Shown here in pieces: positions 34,445 to 43,159 of a DNA stretch of 64,000 nucleotides (positions are counted from its first letter, which is position 1; every line of letters starts with the position of its first letter). The notes beneath the pieces were generated by a model that saw only the letters and a list, made by a program, of their open reading frames with translations, searched no databases and was not told where the DNA came from. Made by a program: the position numbers and the translations under genes. The stretch comes from Candidatus Rhodoblastus alkanivorans (lineage in GTDB: Bacteria > Pseudomonadota > Alphaproteobacteria > Rhizobiales > Beijerinckiaceae), in contig NZ_JAIVFP010000001.1 in the NCBI RefSeq assembly GCF_022760755.1, forward strand, positions 3,452,001 through 3,516,000. The letters are read 5' to 3'.

Positions 34445-35122
34445 GTGCTCCCCTGGATTCTCCTCGATACCGCGCAAATTCCGGGCGGCGGCGCGCTGCG
34501 GCTAAAAAAGCGGGGCGGCGAATTTTCGATCATGCTCGGCGACAACGAGCTGATGAATTCGCGCCTCAGCGGCTCCGAGGAGGCGCTGGCGACGCTGAGT
34601 CTGAACAAGATCGGACGGCGCCCCGCGCCAGTGATCCTGATCGGCGGGCTCGGCATGGGCTTTACCTTGCGCGCGGCATTGGCGTCACTCGATGCGTCGG
34701 CGCGGGTCGAGGTCGCGGAACTGGTTCCCGCAGTCGTCGCCTGGGCGCGCGGTCCGATGGCCGACGTTTTTCGCGGCAGCCTCGACGACCCTCGTGTGAA
34801 AATTCTGGAGGGCGACGTCGGCTCCTTCATCGGCGCGCGCGCGGGCGCCTATGACGCCATCCTGCTTGATGTGGACAATGGCCCCGACGGCCTGACGCAA
34901 AGCGCCAACGACCGTCTTTACAACGGGCCGGGCCTTGCCGCCGCCCGCGCGGCGCTGAAACCCGGCGGCGTTCTCGCGGTCTGGTCCTGCGCGCCGGACG
35001 AAAGCTTCACCCGACGATTGCGCAAGGCGGGTTTCGAGACCGAGGAACGCCCGGTGCGCGCCGGCCGCGGGCGCGGCGCCCGGCACATGATCTGGCTCGC
35101 CTCCCGAACAAACCGCGACTGA
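34445..35122 (+). CDS. Spermidine-synthase-like SAM-fold protein
   Basis: A 225-residue protein with the Rossmann fold of spermidine synthases/methyltransferases. The nucleotide-binding strand is PVILIGGLGMGFTLRAAL, the acidic strand-2 end is VEVAELVPAVVAWAR, and the catalytic region is YDAILLDVDNGPDGLT, where spermidine synthase has DSSDP-type text. The core is shorter than SpeE (about 280) and lacks its N-terminal beta-barrel part, so true polyamine synthesis is doubtful. The start is GTG 34445, since no ATG fits ahead of LPWILLDTAQ. It is flanked on both sides by a 60-bp direct repeat. Confidence 0.75.
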   Translation: MLPWILLDTAQIPGGGALRLKKRGGEFSIMLGDNELMNSRLSGSEEALATLSLNKIGRRPAPVILIGGLGMGFTLRAALASLDASARVEVAELVPAVVAWARGPMADVFRGSLDDPRVKILEGDVGSFIGARAGAYDAILLDVDNGPDGLTQSANDRLYNGPGLAAARAALKPGGVLAVWSCAPDESFTRRLRKAGFETEERPVRAGRGRGARHMIWLASRTNRD

Positions 35123-35131
35123 CGCCGCGAA

Positions 35132-35197
35132 GCCAATTCGCGCCCGTTTCGTTCGCGCGAGATTCCGCGATTCCCATTTTGGGGCGGCTTGCGCGAG
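35132..35197 (+). repeat. Direct repeat B flanking the spermidine-synthase-like gene
   Basis: The second copy of the 34332-34393 repeat, 9 bp after the stop codon. A shorter echo, AAATCCCATTTTTGGGG, lies near 35289. Conserved blocks include ATTCGCGC, GTTCGCG and CGATTCCCATTT. Confidence 0.6.
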
Positions 35198-35357
35198 AAC
35201 CGCGTAAAGGATCGGTTCAACGACGGAACAAAGCCTAAATATCCACAATTCAGCGATTCGTTCAGGGATCATTCCCGTCCTGATCGCGAAATCCCATTTT
35301 TGGGGTTAAGAGAAGGTAAAATGGAAAGACGATATTAACCGCCCCTCGCCATTGCAT

Positions 35358-35879
35358 CTAATCTCGTTTCTTCCGCCCCTTTTTCGCGGCCTTGGGAACC
35401 TTGGCGGGCCAGGCGACGATGTGGTCGAGCAATTCATCGACCGACAATTCGTCCTCCAGCGCGCTGACCCGTCCCAGCACCGAAACCCCGGCTTCGACCA
35501 CGCTTTCCGGCCTTCCGCTGACCAGCGGATGCCAGTCGGGCAGATCCTCGCCCTGCGCCAGCAGGCGATAGGCGCAGGTCGGCGGCAGCCAGGTCAGGGT
35601 CGCCACGCTTTCCGGGCTCAGGCGGATGCAATCCCTGACCCGCCGCGAGCGGTGGCCGTAATCGGAACAACACGCCCTTGCCGGGTCGAGCAGGCGGCAG
35701 CCGACGTCGGTGAAATGGATCTCGCCGGTGTCCTCGTCCTCCAGCTTGACCAGGCAGCAGCGGCCGCAGCCGTCGCACAGGCGCTCCCATTCGGTCTTGG
35801 AGAAATCGGCGAGGGCGCGTCCGCGCCAGAACGGCTCGCTTGCCGCGCCGGATTTCCGCGATTTTTTCTTTTCGCTCAT
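35358..35879 (-). CDS. YcgN/UPF0260 cysteine-cluster protein
   Basis: A 173-residue cytoplasmic protein of the YkgJ/YcgN cysteine-cluster group, thought to bind a metal or Fe-S cluster. The cysteine pattern is visible: LCDGCGRCCLVKLED, VGCRLLDPARACCSDY, DCIRLSP and PPTCAYRLLAQGE. WHPLVSGRPESVVEAGVSVL is a strong family block. I chose ATG 35879 (MSEKKKSRKSG) over a 13-residue extension that runs into an unrelated hydrophobic start. The function of the family is unknown. It is divergent from the PBP gene. Confidence 0.9.
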   Translation of the reverse strand: MSEKKKSRKSGAASEPFWRGRALADFSKTEWERLCDGCGRCCLVKLEDEDTGEIHFTDVGCRLLDPARACCSDYGHRSRRVRDCIRLSPESVATLTWLPPTCAYRLLAQGEDLPDWHPLVSGRPESVVEAGVSVLGRVSALEDELSVDELLDHIVAWPAKVPKAAKKGRKKRD

Positions 35880-36020
35880 CGTCCGTTTCAAAATGGCGCA
35901 GGCGACGCTGGCGCGCATTTTGCGCTTGATCGTCGTTAGCGTTAAGGCAATCTAAAGGCGTCTGCGGGGGCGGCCTGTCAAGACCGGCGCGGACGAGGAC
36001 TGGTAAGGAGCGGAACCGCC

Positions 36021-38246
36021 TTGGCCTATGATTTCGAAAAAGCCGGATGGTTTCGCGCGCTGCGCAACGCGCTCCTCTGGATCGATTCCTGGATCGACAG
36101 CACGTTCTATTCGCTCGGCGTCGACACCGGGGAACTGTGGCGCGATTTTTCCAGCTTCATGGAGCGGTTCCACGTGCGCGGCGCGTCCCGCGCGGCGGTC
36201 GAACTCGCCTGCGAGGCCCTGACCCTCGGCGTGTTCGGCGGCGTCGTCATGGTGACGCTCGCCCAGCCCGCCTTCCGCCTCACCGCCTCGCCCAACTGGC
36301 TCAAGAAGACCGATCTCGCCGTCACCTTCGAGGACCGCTACGGCAAGGAGGTCGGCCGGCGCGGCATTCTCCACGACGACGCGGTGCCGCTCGACCAATA
36401 TCCCGATTATGTGGTCCAGGCGGTGATCTCCACCGAGGACCGTCGCTTCTACGACCATTGGGGCGTCGATCCCATCGGCCTCTTGCGGGCGCTCACCGTC
36501 AACGCCCGCGCCTCGGGCGTGGTGCAGGGCGGCTCGACCCTCACCCAGCAGCTCGCGAAGAACCTGTTTCTTTCGAACGAGCGCACCATCACCCGCAAGA
36601 TCAATGAGGCCTTCCTCGCCTTCTGGCTCGAATCGCATCTCACCAAGAAGCAGATTCTGCGGCTCTATCTCGACCGCGCCTATATGGGCGGCGGCGCCTT
36701 CGGCATCCAGGCGGCGGCGCAATTCTATTTCGGCCGCTCGATCAAGGACGTGACGCTCGCCCAGGCCGCCATGCTCGCCGGCCTGTTCAAGGCCCCGACC
36801 AAATTCGCGCCTCATGTCAACCTGCCCGCCGCCCGCGCCCGCGCCAACGAGGTGCTCAACAACATGGTCGCGGCAGGCTATCTGCAGGAGAACCAGATCG
36901 CCGACGCTTTGCGCCATCCGGCGTCGCCGGTCGATCGCGCCGGCGAGGCCCCGACCCCCGACTGGTATCTCGACTGGGCCTTCAACGAGGTCAAGGCGCT
37001 CGCCGACGCCGGCAAGCTCGGCAAGGATCGCGTCGTCACCGTGCGCACCGCGCTCGACTCGGGCTTGCAGCAGAAGGCGGAATCGACCATCGACCAGATG
37101 TTGCGCGAGAGCGGGCCGAGCTTCGACGCCCATCAGGGCGCGGCGATCGTCATGGAGCCGGACGGCGCCGTACGGGCGCTCGTCGGCGGCCACGATTACG
37201 CCGTCAGCCAGTTCAACCGCGCCACCGACGCCCTGCGTCAGCCGGGCTCGTCCTTCAAGCCCTATGTCTATCTCACCGCCTTGATGAGCGGCAAATTCAC
37301 GCCCTACACCACGGTGGTGGACGCGCCGATCTGCCTCGGCAACTGGTGCCCGAAGAATTACGGCGGCCACTTTCGCGGCTCGATGCCGCTGTGGAACGCC
37401 CTCGCCCATTCGATCAATTCGGTGGCGGTGCGGCTCTCGGTGGCTGTCGGCGACGGCAACGCCAAGCTCGGGCGCTCTCGGATCATCGCCACCGCGCGCC
37501 GGCTCGGCGTGACCGCCCCCCTGCCCGACACCCAGTCGCTGCCGCTCGGCGCCGACGAAGTGAGCCCGATGGACCAGGCCACCGGCTATGCCGCCTTCGC
37601 CAATGGCGGCAAGCGGGTCAAACCCTATGCCGCGCTGGAGATATACAACAGCCGCGGCGAGCTGGTTTACAGCCACGACCGCGACGGCGAGAAGCCGCAG
37701 CAGGTGATCGATCCGCGCTATATCAACGAACTCGTCTTCATGATGACCCAGGTGGTTCAGCAGGGCACCGGGCGGCGGGCCCAGCTCGACGGCATCGAGG
37801 TCGCGGGCAAGACCGGCACCACCAATGATTACAAGGACGCCTGGTTCTGCGGCTATACCGGCAATTTCGTCGGCATAGTCTGGTACGGCAACGACGACGA
37901 CCAGGCGATGAACAAAATGACCGGCGGCTCCATGCCCGCCGCCACCTGGCACGACATCATGCAATACGCCCATAGCGGCGTCGATCTGAAGCCTCTGCCC
38001 GGCATGACCCTCGCGAACCCGGTTGGTCCGGTCGCCCAGTTCACGAGCGCCGACGGCGGCCAGACCCCGGTCGCGCGCGAGCAATTGTCGAAAAACGCGG
38101 CGCAGGCCCTGGGAACGATCGAAATTCTCATGAAAATGGCCGGCGAAAAACACGGCGCGGTCGATCTTGCCGGCCCGCATTATGCGAAGGCCGGGCTGTC
38201 CGTCGTCGCCGCGCGCCGACCGGCGCCGATCGTCAATCTGCGCTAA
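36021..38246 (+). CDS. Class A penicillin-binding protein (PBP1-type)
   Basis: A 741-residue bifunctional peptidoglycan synthase. A soluble N-terminal part of about 65 residues precedes the membrane anchor (ACEALTLGVFGGVVMVTLAQ). The glycosyltransferase domain has ISTEDRRFYDHWGVDPIG (Glu139) and QGGSTLTQQLAKNLFLSNER. The transpeptidase has PGSSFKPYVYL (SxxK, Ser410), HSINSVAVRLS (SxN) and AGKTGTTNDYKDAWF (KTG). All catalytic motifs are intact. The start is TTG 36021 with AAGGAG upstream; the nearby ATG is out of frame. The long N-terminal extension is common in Rhizobiales PBP1 proteins. murJ follows, convergent. Confidence 0.93.
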   Translation: MAYDFEKAGWFRALRNALLWIDSWIDSTFYSLGVDTGELWRDFSSFMERFHVRGASRAAVELACEALTLGVFGGVVMVTLAQPAFRLTASPNWLKKTDLAVTFEDRYGKEVGRRGILHDDAVPLDQYPDYVVQAVISTEDRRFYDHWGVDPIGLLRALTVNARASGVVQGGSTLTQQLAKNLFLSNERTITRKINEAFLAFWLESHLTKKQILRLYLDRAYMGGGAFGIQAAAQFYFGRSIKDVTLAQAAMLAGLFKAPTKFAPHVNLPAARARANEVLNNMVAAGYLQENQIADALRHPASPVDRAGEAPTPDWYLDWAFNEVKALADAGKLGKDRVVTVRTALDSGLQQKAESTIDQMLRESGPSFDAHQGAAIVMEPDGAVRALVGGHDYAVSQFNRATDALRQPGSSFKPYVYLTALMSGKFTPYTTVVDAPICLGNWCPKNYGGHFRGSMPLWNALAHSINSVAVRLSVAVGDGNAKLGRSRIIATARRLGVTAPLPDTQSLPLGADEVSPMDQATGYAAFANGGKRVKPYAALEIYNSRGELVYSHDRDGEKPQQVIDPRYINELVFMMTQVVQQGTGRRAQLDGIEVAGKTGTTNDYKDAWFCGYTGNFVGIVWYGNDDDQAMNKMTGGSMPAATWHDIMQYAHSGVDLKPLPGMTLANPVGPVAQFTSADGGQTPVAREQLSKNAAQALGTIEILMKMAGEKHGAVDLAGPHYAKAGLSVVAARRPAPIVNLR

Positions 38247-39799
38247 GCCTTTTTGCGGACCAGCCGGCCGAGGCCCATTTGCGCGGCGGTGACGCCAAGC
38301 GCCCGGCAGCCGCCGACGACCGCGCCGCCATAGACGAGCAGCCCGACGAGTCCGAACAGGGCCAGGGCGATCAGGCTGCCGAAAATGCCGAGCCGGTGGC
38401 CGAGCGCCTCGAAAGGCCCCTGAAGCCAGAGGGCGATATTGGCGAGCACCACCGCCGCCGTCGCCGCCGCCAGCGCCACGCCCTTGAATATGTCGTCGGG
38501 CTGGAACAGATAGCGCCGCAATCCGATAATGACGAGCGCGACGAGATTGATCCAGGCGTTGGCCGAGGTCGCGAGCGCGATGCCCACCGCGCCCAAGGGC
38601 TTGTAGAGCAGGATCTTGAGCAGCAGATTGATCGCCAGCGCGCCGAGCGAGACCAGCATCGGCGTCTTGGTGTCGCCCATGGCCTGAAAGCCCGAGCGCA
38701 GCGCATTGATGGCGACGATGGCGACGAGGCCCGAGCCATAGGCGCGCAGCACGGCCGCCGTGGCGGCGGTGTCGGCGGCGCTGAACATGCCGTGCTGGAA
38801 CAGGGCGCGCACGATGACGTCGGGAATGACCATGAAGGCGACGACGAAAGGCGCGGTCAGGGCGAAGGTCAGGGCGAGCGTGCGGTTCTGCGCGGTAAAG
38901 GCCCCGGCCCAGTCCTCGCGCGCGAAACAGCGGCTCATTTCCGGCAGCAGGACGGTGCCGGCCGCGACCCCGACGAGCCCGATCGGCAATTGATAGAGCC
39001 GCTCGGCGTAATAGATCGAGGACAGGCCGCCGGTCGGCAGCATCGAGCCGATGATCGTATCGGCGAACATGGCGATCTGCAGCCCGGACGAGCCGATCAC
39101 CGCCGGGCCGAACATGCGGAAAAAAGAGCGAACGTCGGCGCTCAAAGTCGGCCGCGCGAGTTTTTCCATCAGATGCAGCCGCCGCGCCGACGACATCAGC
39201 AAGGCGAGCTGGGCAAGGCCCGAGGCGGTGACGCCCGCCGCCGCCGCATAGGCCGCATTGGGGAAAAGGAAGGCGATGGCGAGAAAGGCCATGATGAAGA
39301 CATTGAGCAGCACCGGCGCGAAGGCGGCGACGGCGAATTTGCCATGGGCGTTCAGGGTCGCCGAATGCATCGTGACCAGAGTCACGCAGAACAGATAGGG
39401 GAAGGTGATCCGCGTCAGCTTGACGGCGAGGTCGAATTTTTCCGGATGGGCGGCAAAGCCCGGCGCCAAAAGGTGGACGAAGCTCGGCATGAATATCCAG
39501 CCGAGCGCCAGCATCACGACCTGGGAGATCAGGAGCAAAGTGAAAATCTGATTGGCGAAATGGCGCGCCGCCCAGATGTCGGATTGCTCATAGACCCGCA
39601 GATAGGTCGGGACGTAAGCCGCGTTGAAGGCGCCCTCGCCGAAGATCGCCCGGAAGTGATTGGGCAGGCGCAGGGCGACCGCCAGAGCGTCGCCCATCAT
39701 GCCCTCGCCGATCAGGCCGGCGAGCATGACGTCGCGCAAAAATCCCGTCAGACGGGAGAGCAGCGTGAACCCGCTGACCGAAAGAAAGCTTCTGTACAT
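38243..39799 (-). CDS. murJ: Lipid II flippase MurJ (MviN family)
   Basis: A 518-residue, about 14-helix membrane protein of the MOP superfamily that moves lipid II across the inner membrane. The N-terminus SFLSVSGFTLLSRLTGFLRD and the segments GEGAFNAAYVPTYLR and GGLSSIYYAERLYQLPIGLV are diagnostic. ATG 39799 (MYRSFLSV...) starts the family domain, though its ribosome site is weak; the open frame extends 30 residues upstream with only basic, low-complexity sequence. Its last codons overlap the PBP gene's 3' end by 4 bp, tail to tail. The decayed glycosyltransferase gene lies immediately upstream on the same strand. Confidence 0.95.
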   Translation of the reverse strand: MYRSFLSVSGFTLLSRLTGFLRDVMLAGLIGEGMMGDALAVALRLPNHFRAIFGEGAFNAAYVPTYLRVYEQSDIWAARHFANQIFTLLLISQVVMLALGWIFMPSFVHLLAPGFAAHPEKFDLAVKLTRITFPYLFCVTLVTMHSATLNAHGKFAVAAFAPVLLNVFIMAFLAIAFLFPNAAYAAAAGVTASGLAQLALLMSSARRLHLMEKLARPTLSADVRSFFRMFGPAVIGSSGLQIAMFADTIIGSMLPTGGLSSIYYAERLYQLPIGLVGVAAGTVLLPEMSRCFAREDWAGAFTAQNRTLALTFALTAPFVVAFMVIPDVIVRALFQHGMFSAADTAATAAVLRAYGSGLVAIVAINALRSGFQAMGDTKTPMLVSLGALAINLLLKILLYKPLGAVGIALATSANAWINLVALVIIGLRRYLFQPDDIFKGVALAAATAAVVLANIALWLQGPFEALGHRLGIFGSLIALALFGLVGLLVYGGAVVGGCRALGVTAAQMGLGRLVRKKA

Positions 39800-39836
39800 A
39801 AGGCGGGATCGCTCTCGGCTGGGTCGTTCGGTGAGA

Positions 39837-40398
39837 TTATTCGCCGCGCGGGGCCTCCGCCGCCGCGCCGATCCGATTGGCGACGACATAAAGCGGGCGG
39901 CCTTTCACCTCGGCGAAGACGCGGTCAATATATTCGCCCAGAATGCCGAGCGAAATCAGCTTGGACTCCGGCAAAGAACATGATCGAGACGATCAACGTG
40001 GCGAAGCCCGGGACTTTGACGCCCCAGATCACCACTTCAAGCACGTAATAGACGGCGTTGGCCAGCGCAAAAGCGACGACCGCCGTGCCGACATAGGTCC
40101 AAATTTTCAGCGGCGCGGTGGTGAAGGACACGAGCCCGTCGAAGGCGAAGCGGGTGAGCTTGCGGTACGAGAATTTCGCTTCGCCGGAATGGCGCTCGGC
40201 GACCTCGAAAGGCGCCCCGATCGATTTGAAGCCGATCCAGGCATAAAGGCCTTTTGAGATGAAGATGATCTCGAAACTCTCGACGCAGGCGAGCGCCGGA
40301 ATGAGCCGCCCGACGAGCGGCCGCAAGTTCCCGCTCTCGTTGAAAACCGGCACGATCACGGAGAGTTCCGGACCCGCGCCATTTGGTGGTTCAGACAT
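39837..40398 (-). pseudogene. Decayed GtrB/ArnC-type polyprenyl-phosphate glycosyltransferase
   Basis: The frame starts at ATG 40398 with LSVIVPVFNESGNLRPLVGR and SFEIIF, then jumps straight to ISKGLYAWIGFKSIGAPFEV. The catalytic core of roughly 120 residues, including the DDGSTD and DADLQ motifs, is deleted. The two membrane helices remain (WTYVGTAVVAFALANAVYYV and [13 protein letters not shown]). At GGAGTCCAAGCTGAT (about 39970) one extra base shifts the frame. The expected C-terminus [20 protein letters not shown] then [15 protein letters not shown] continues in the next frame to TAA at 39837. Two independent lesions show it is dead. Confidence 0.82.
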
Positions 40399-40447
40399 TC
40401 ACGTTTCCGCCGTTGCAACGCCGAAGCGGCGCGCTCGTCTTCCGTTC

Positions 40448-40496
40448 GAGCATGATCTTTTCCGAAAACCGGCCTCCGCTTTTCTGGATCATGCTC
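40448..40496. repeat. Rhizobiales-type intergenic palindrome
   Basis: GAGCATGATC / GATCATGCTC arms enclose TTTTCCGAAAACCGG and CCGCTTTTCT blocks. This closely resembles the abundant AGCATGATCTTTTCCGAAAA palindrome of Rhizobiales genomes, recalled from experience. Confidence 0.7.
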
Positions 40497-40556
40497 TAGG
40501 CCGCGCCGCAAAAATGCGCAAGAAAGAGACGAATTCACGTCCGTCCCCGATCGGCC

Positions 40557-41405
40557 ATGTCCCCGCCTGCCGCCTTCGCGCTCTGCGCCGACGATTTCGC
40601 CCTTTCACCCGCCGTCACCCGGGGGATTCTCGAAGCTTTGGCCGCCGGGCGGCTCACCGCGACCTCCGCCATGACCACGCAGGCGAACTGGCCCGAGGCC
40701 GCCAGGGCCTTTCGCGGCCTCGCGCCGCGGGCAGATCTCGGGCTGCATTTCAACCTGACCCTCGGCGGGCCTTTGGGAAAGATGACGAAATTCGCGCCCG
40801 ACGGGGCGTTTCCGGCGATGAACGCCATCGTTCCCGCCGCCTGGCGCGGCGCTTTGCCGCGCCAGGAAATCCGCGACGAATTGCGCCGCCAGCTCGACGC
40901 CTTCGAGGACGCCTATGGCGCGCCGCCGGATTATGTCGACGGGCATCAGCATGTCCAGGTCTTGCCGGGAATAGCCGACGATCTGATCGCCGAACTCGCC
41001 CATCGCGGGCTCGCCGGGAAAATCTGGCTGCGCGACAGCGCCGACCGGCCCAAAAGGATTTTCGCCCGCGGCAAGCATTGGGGCAAGGCGCTGACCGTGG
41101 CGGCGCTGGCGCGCGGTTTTCGCGCCAAGGCGAAAGCGGCGGCCTTCAAGCTCAACGACGGCTTTTCCGGCTTTTCCGATTTCGACGCCAAGACGGATTA
41201 CGCCGAGGACTTCGCGACTTTCCTGCGCGCGCCGGGCGCGAAGCCGTTGATCATGTGCCATCCCGGCCATGTGGACGAGGAACTGGCGCGGCTCGATCCG
41301 GTGACGGCGTCGCGCGAGACGGAGCTGGCCTTTCTGCTGTCCGACCGTTTTTTGGCGATTCTCGGCGCCGCGGGTGCAAAACTTGAACGGATTTCGGCGA
41401 TGTGA
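40557..41405 (+). CDS. ChbG/HpnK family carbohydrate deacetylase
   Basis: A 282-residue YdjC-fold deacetylase. The metal and catalytic motifs are visible: ALCADDFALSPAVTRGIL at the N-terminus, DLGLHFNLT, VDGHQHVQVLPGI and LIMCHPGHVDEELARLD. HpnK members act in hopanoid biosynthesis and ChbG members remove an acetyl from chito-oligosaccharides. No hpn gene is adjacent, so the substrate is open. It sits directly downstream of the dead glycosyltransferase, divergently oriented, in an envelope-gene setting. Confidence 0.88.
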   Translation: MSPPAAFALCADDFALSPAVTRGILEALAAGRLTATSAMTTQANWPEAARAFRGLAPRADLGLHFNLTLGGPLGKMTKFAPDGAFPAMNAIVPAAWRGALPRQEIRDELRRQLDAFEDAYGAPPDYVDGHQHVQVLPGIADDLIAELAHRGLAGKIWLRDSADRPKRIFARGKHWGKALTVAALARGFRAKAKAAAFKLNDGFSGFSDFDAKTDYAEDFATFLRAPGAKPLIMCHPGHVDEELARLDPVTASRETELAFLLSDRFLAILGAAGAKLERISAM

Positions 41406-41411
41406 GGCCGT

Positions 41412-42452
41412 TCAGGCGAGGAAGTCGTCGAAGAGCGCCGTGACGGCGGCCGAATCGGCGTCGGGGCGGAGCGAAAAGAAACGGCCCTGCTTGACCTCGG
41501 CCAGATCGCGATAGAAGGCCTCTTCGTCGCCTCGCGCCGTGACCGCGAGCAGGCGCAGCCCGCGCGGCGCCAAGGCGGCGTTGGCGAGGCCCGCGCCCGC
41601 CGCGCCCGCGATCCATTCCGCTTTTCCAAAAGCCCGCGCGCGCTCGGCGAAACTCATGCGCTCCGGTTCGACCGCCACGAATCCCGAAGGCTTGAGCAGG
41701 TCGAGCAAAGCTTCATCCTCGCCGGTCTTCACATAAAGGCGCCTCGGCGCGTCGGACGCGTCGGGAAAGCGCGCCGGCAGGTATTCGAGCGCCTCGATCG
41801 CGCGCGGCGATTTGCCGCAAGGATATTTGGCCGCCGGTAAGGGAAAGACGAGGCGCTGGAAAAAGGTCGGCGCGTCGCCGATCGCGACGATCCGCTCCGG
41901 CCGCACGCCGAAAAGACCCAGGCTGTCGCGCACGACCTGCATCCTTTGCGAGGTTGAGCGCGCGACCACGAATCGGAACGCCGACAGGTCGCAGAATTGC
42001 GCGGCGACCACCACGCGCGGCAGCAGGTCGATCAGCCAGCGGGCGTAATCGCCGTCGCCCGGCTGGCGCAGGAAAATATAATCGCCAGCGAGACGCCGCA
42101 TCGAGGTCAGGGGCCAGATCCGGACGGACGCGGCGCCGTCGCTTTCCTGGCGCAGGGCGCCGCGACGGGGCCCGGCGACAAGACTTTTGGCGACAAGACT
42201 TTCGGCGACAAGCGCGCCGCTGGCGGCGATCAGCGCGCCGCCGAGGCAGCAGGCGTCCTCGAACAAAGCGAGGCCGCCCGGGGGCGGCTGGACCGCGCCT
42301 TCGCCATAGGGCGGCTCGTGCGCCAAAGCGTGAAAGGCGCGCGCCAATTCCGCCGCCGGCCGGACTTGCGCCCGGCGCCGGAACGGCGCGGTCAGGGCGA
42401 GGCGGCTCTCGCCAAGGTCGAAGAACCGCCAGACGAACGCCGCGTCCGTCAC
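41412..42452 (-). CDS. DUF563/GT61-like glycosyltransferase
   Basis: A 346-residue protein resembling the DUF563 (GT61) family. Typical pieces are GDYIFLRQPGDGDYARWLID, FRFVVARSTSQRMQVV, RLYVKTGED, and the late EPERMSFAERARAFGKAEWI with AGAAGAGLANAALAPRGLRL (the family HGAGLTN-like region, with a changed His). I chose GTG 42452 because it overlaps the upstream gene's stop as GTGA and begins the family-like sequence; the frame stays open 62 residues more inside the TerC-like gene. The changed motif makes activity uncertain. Confidence 0.72.
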   Translation of the reverse strand: MTDAAFVWRFFDLGESRLALTAPFRRRAQVRPAAELARAFHALAHEPPYGEGAVQPPPGGLALFEDACCLGGALIAASGALVAESLVAKSLVAGPRRGALRQESDGAASVRIWPLTSMRRLAGDYIFLRQPGDGDYARWLIDLLPRVVVAAQFCDLSAFRFVVARSTSQRMQVVRDSLGLFGVRPERIVAIGDAPTFFQRLVFPLPAAKYPCGKSPRAIEALEYLPARFPDASDAPRRLYVKTGEDEALLDLLKPSGFVAVEPERMSFAERARAFGKAEWIAGAAGAGLANAALAPRGLRLLAVTARGDEEAFYRDLAEVKQGRFFSLRPDADSAAVTALFDDFLA

Positions 42453-43141
42453 TGGTCTTTGACGCGCTTGATTTTTCGCCCGCGCGAATAGCCATAGGCG
42501 AGCAGAATCGCGATCAGGGCGCCGATCGGCGGGGCGTAATCGCGCATGAGGTCCGGCGGCATCGGGCTCGCGAGCACCAAGGCGTCGGCGCAAGTCATCC
42601 GCCCGGCGATCCAGCCCAGGAGGCCCGCGGTCGCCCACAGCAGCGGCGGCTTGCGCAAAATCGTGATGAATTGCGCCGAACCCAGCGCCAGCAGCGGAAT
42701 GGACAGCGCGAGGCCGAGCATCACGAAAGGCTTTTCGCCCTGCGCCGCCCCCACCACCCCGGTCATATTGAGCAGAGCGCCCTGCGCGTCATAGGCGAGC
42801 GCGGCCGCCATGGCCGGGGCGAGGCTGCGATTGGGCGGCATTTGCGGCGTCTTGTCCGATTCGCCGCGGATCGCGACCCACAAGGCGGCCCACATCAGCA
42901 AAGCGGCGCTGGCGAAGCCGACGCCGGGCAGGCCAGAGACCGCCATCAGCGCATAGGCCAGCGCGACGCGCAGCAGGATGAACAGGATCGTGCCCAGATT
43001 GATGCCGATGCGCCTGCGATCCAGCGGCAGCGCCCGCGTCGCCATGGCCAGGACGATGGCGTTCTCTCCGGCTAGAACCAGATCGACCCAGAGAATTTCG
43101 ATCAGACTGCTGATCGTTTGCGAAAGATCCATGCTGTTCAC
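42449..43141 (-). CDS. TerC/YjbE family integral membrane protein
   Basis: A 230-residue protein with about seven membrane helices. The opening IEILWVDLVLAGENAIVLAM is the TerC signature with the conserved acidic residues in helix 1. LGTILFILLRVALAYALMAV and a later LNMTGVVGAAQGEKPF follow. TerC/YjbE proteins are linked to manganese export and metallation of secreted proteins. GTG 43141 is used; an in-frame ATG at 43132 is an equally good start. It ends in a GTGA overlap with the glycosyltransferase, so the two are coupled. Confidence 0.85.
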   Translation of the reverse strand: MNSMDLSQTISSLIEILWVDLVLAGENAIVLAMATRALPLDRRRIGINLGTILFILLRVALAYALMAVSGLPGVGFASAALLMWAALWVAIRGESDKTPQMPPNRSLAPAMAAALAYDAQGALLNMTGVVGAAQGEKPFVMLGLALSIPLLALGSAQFITILRKPPLLWATAGLLGWIAGRMTCADALVLASPMPPDLMRDYAPPIGALIAILLAYGYSRGRKIKRVKDQ

Positions 43142-43159
43142 CGCGTTTCCCGCCGCAAA

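Noticed and set aside
35952-38180. 742-residue minus-strand frame opposite the PBP gene
   Set aside because: Antisense shadow of a gene with complete GT and TP catalytic motifs.
38279-40048. 589-residue plus-strand frame opposite murJ
   Set aside because: Antisense shadow with biased Arg/Glu/Asp composition and no recognisable domain.
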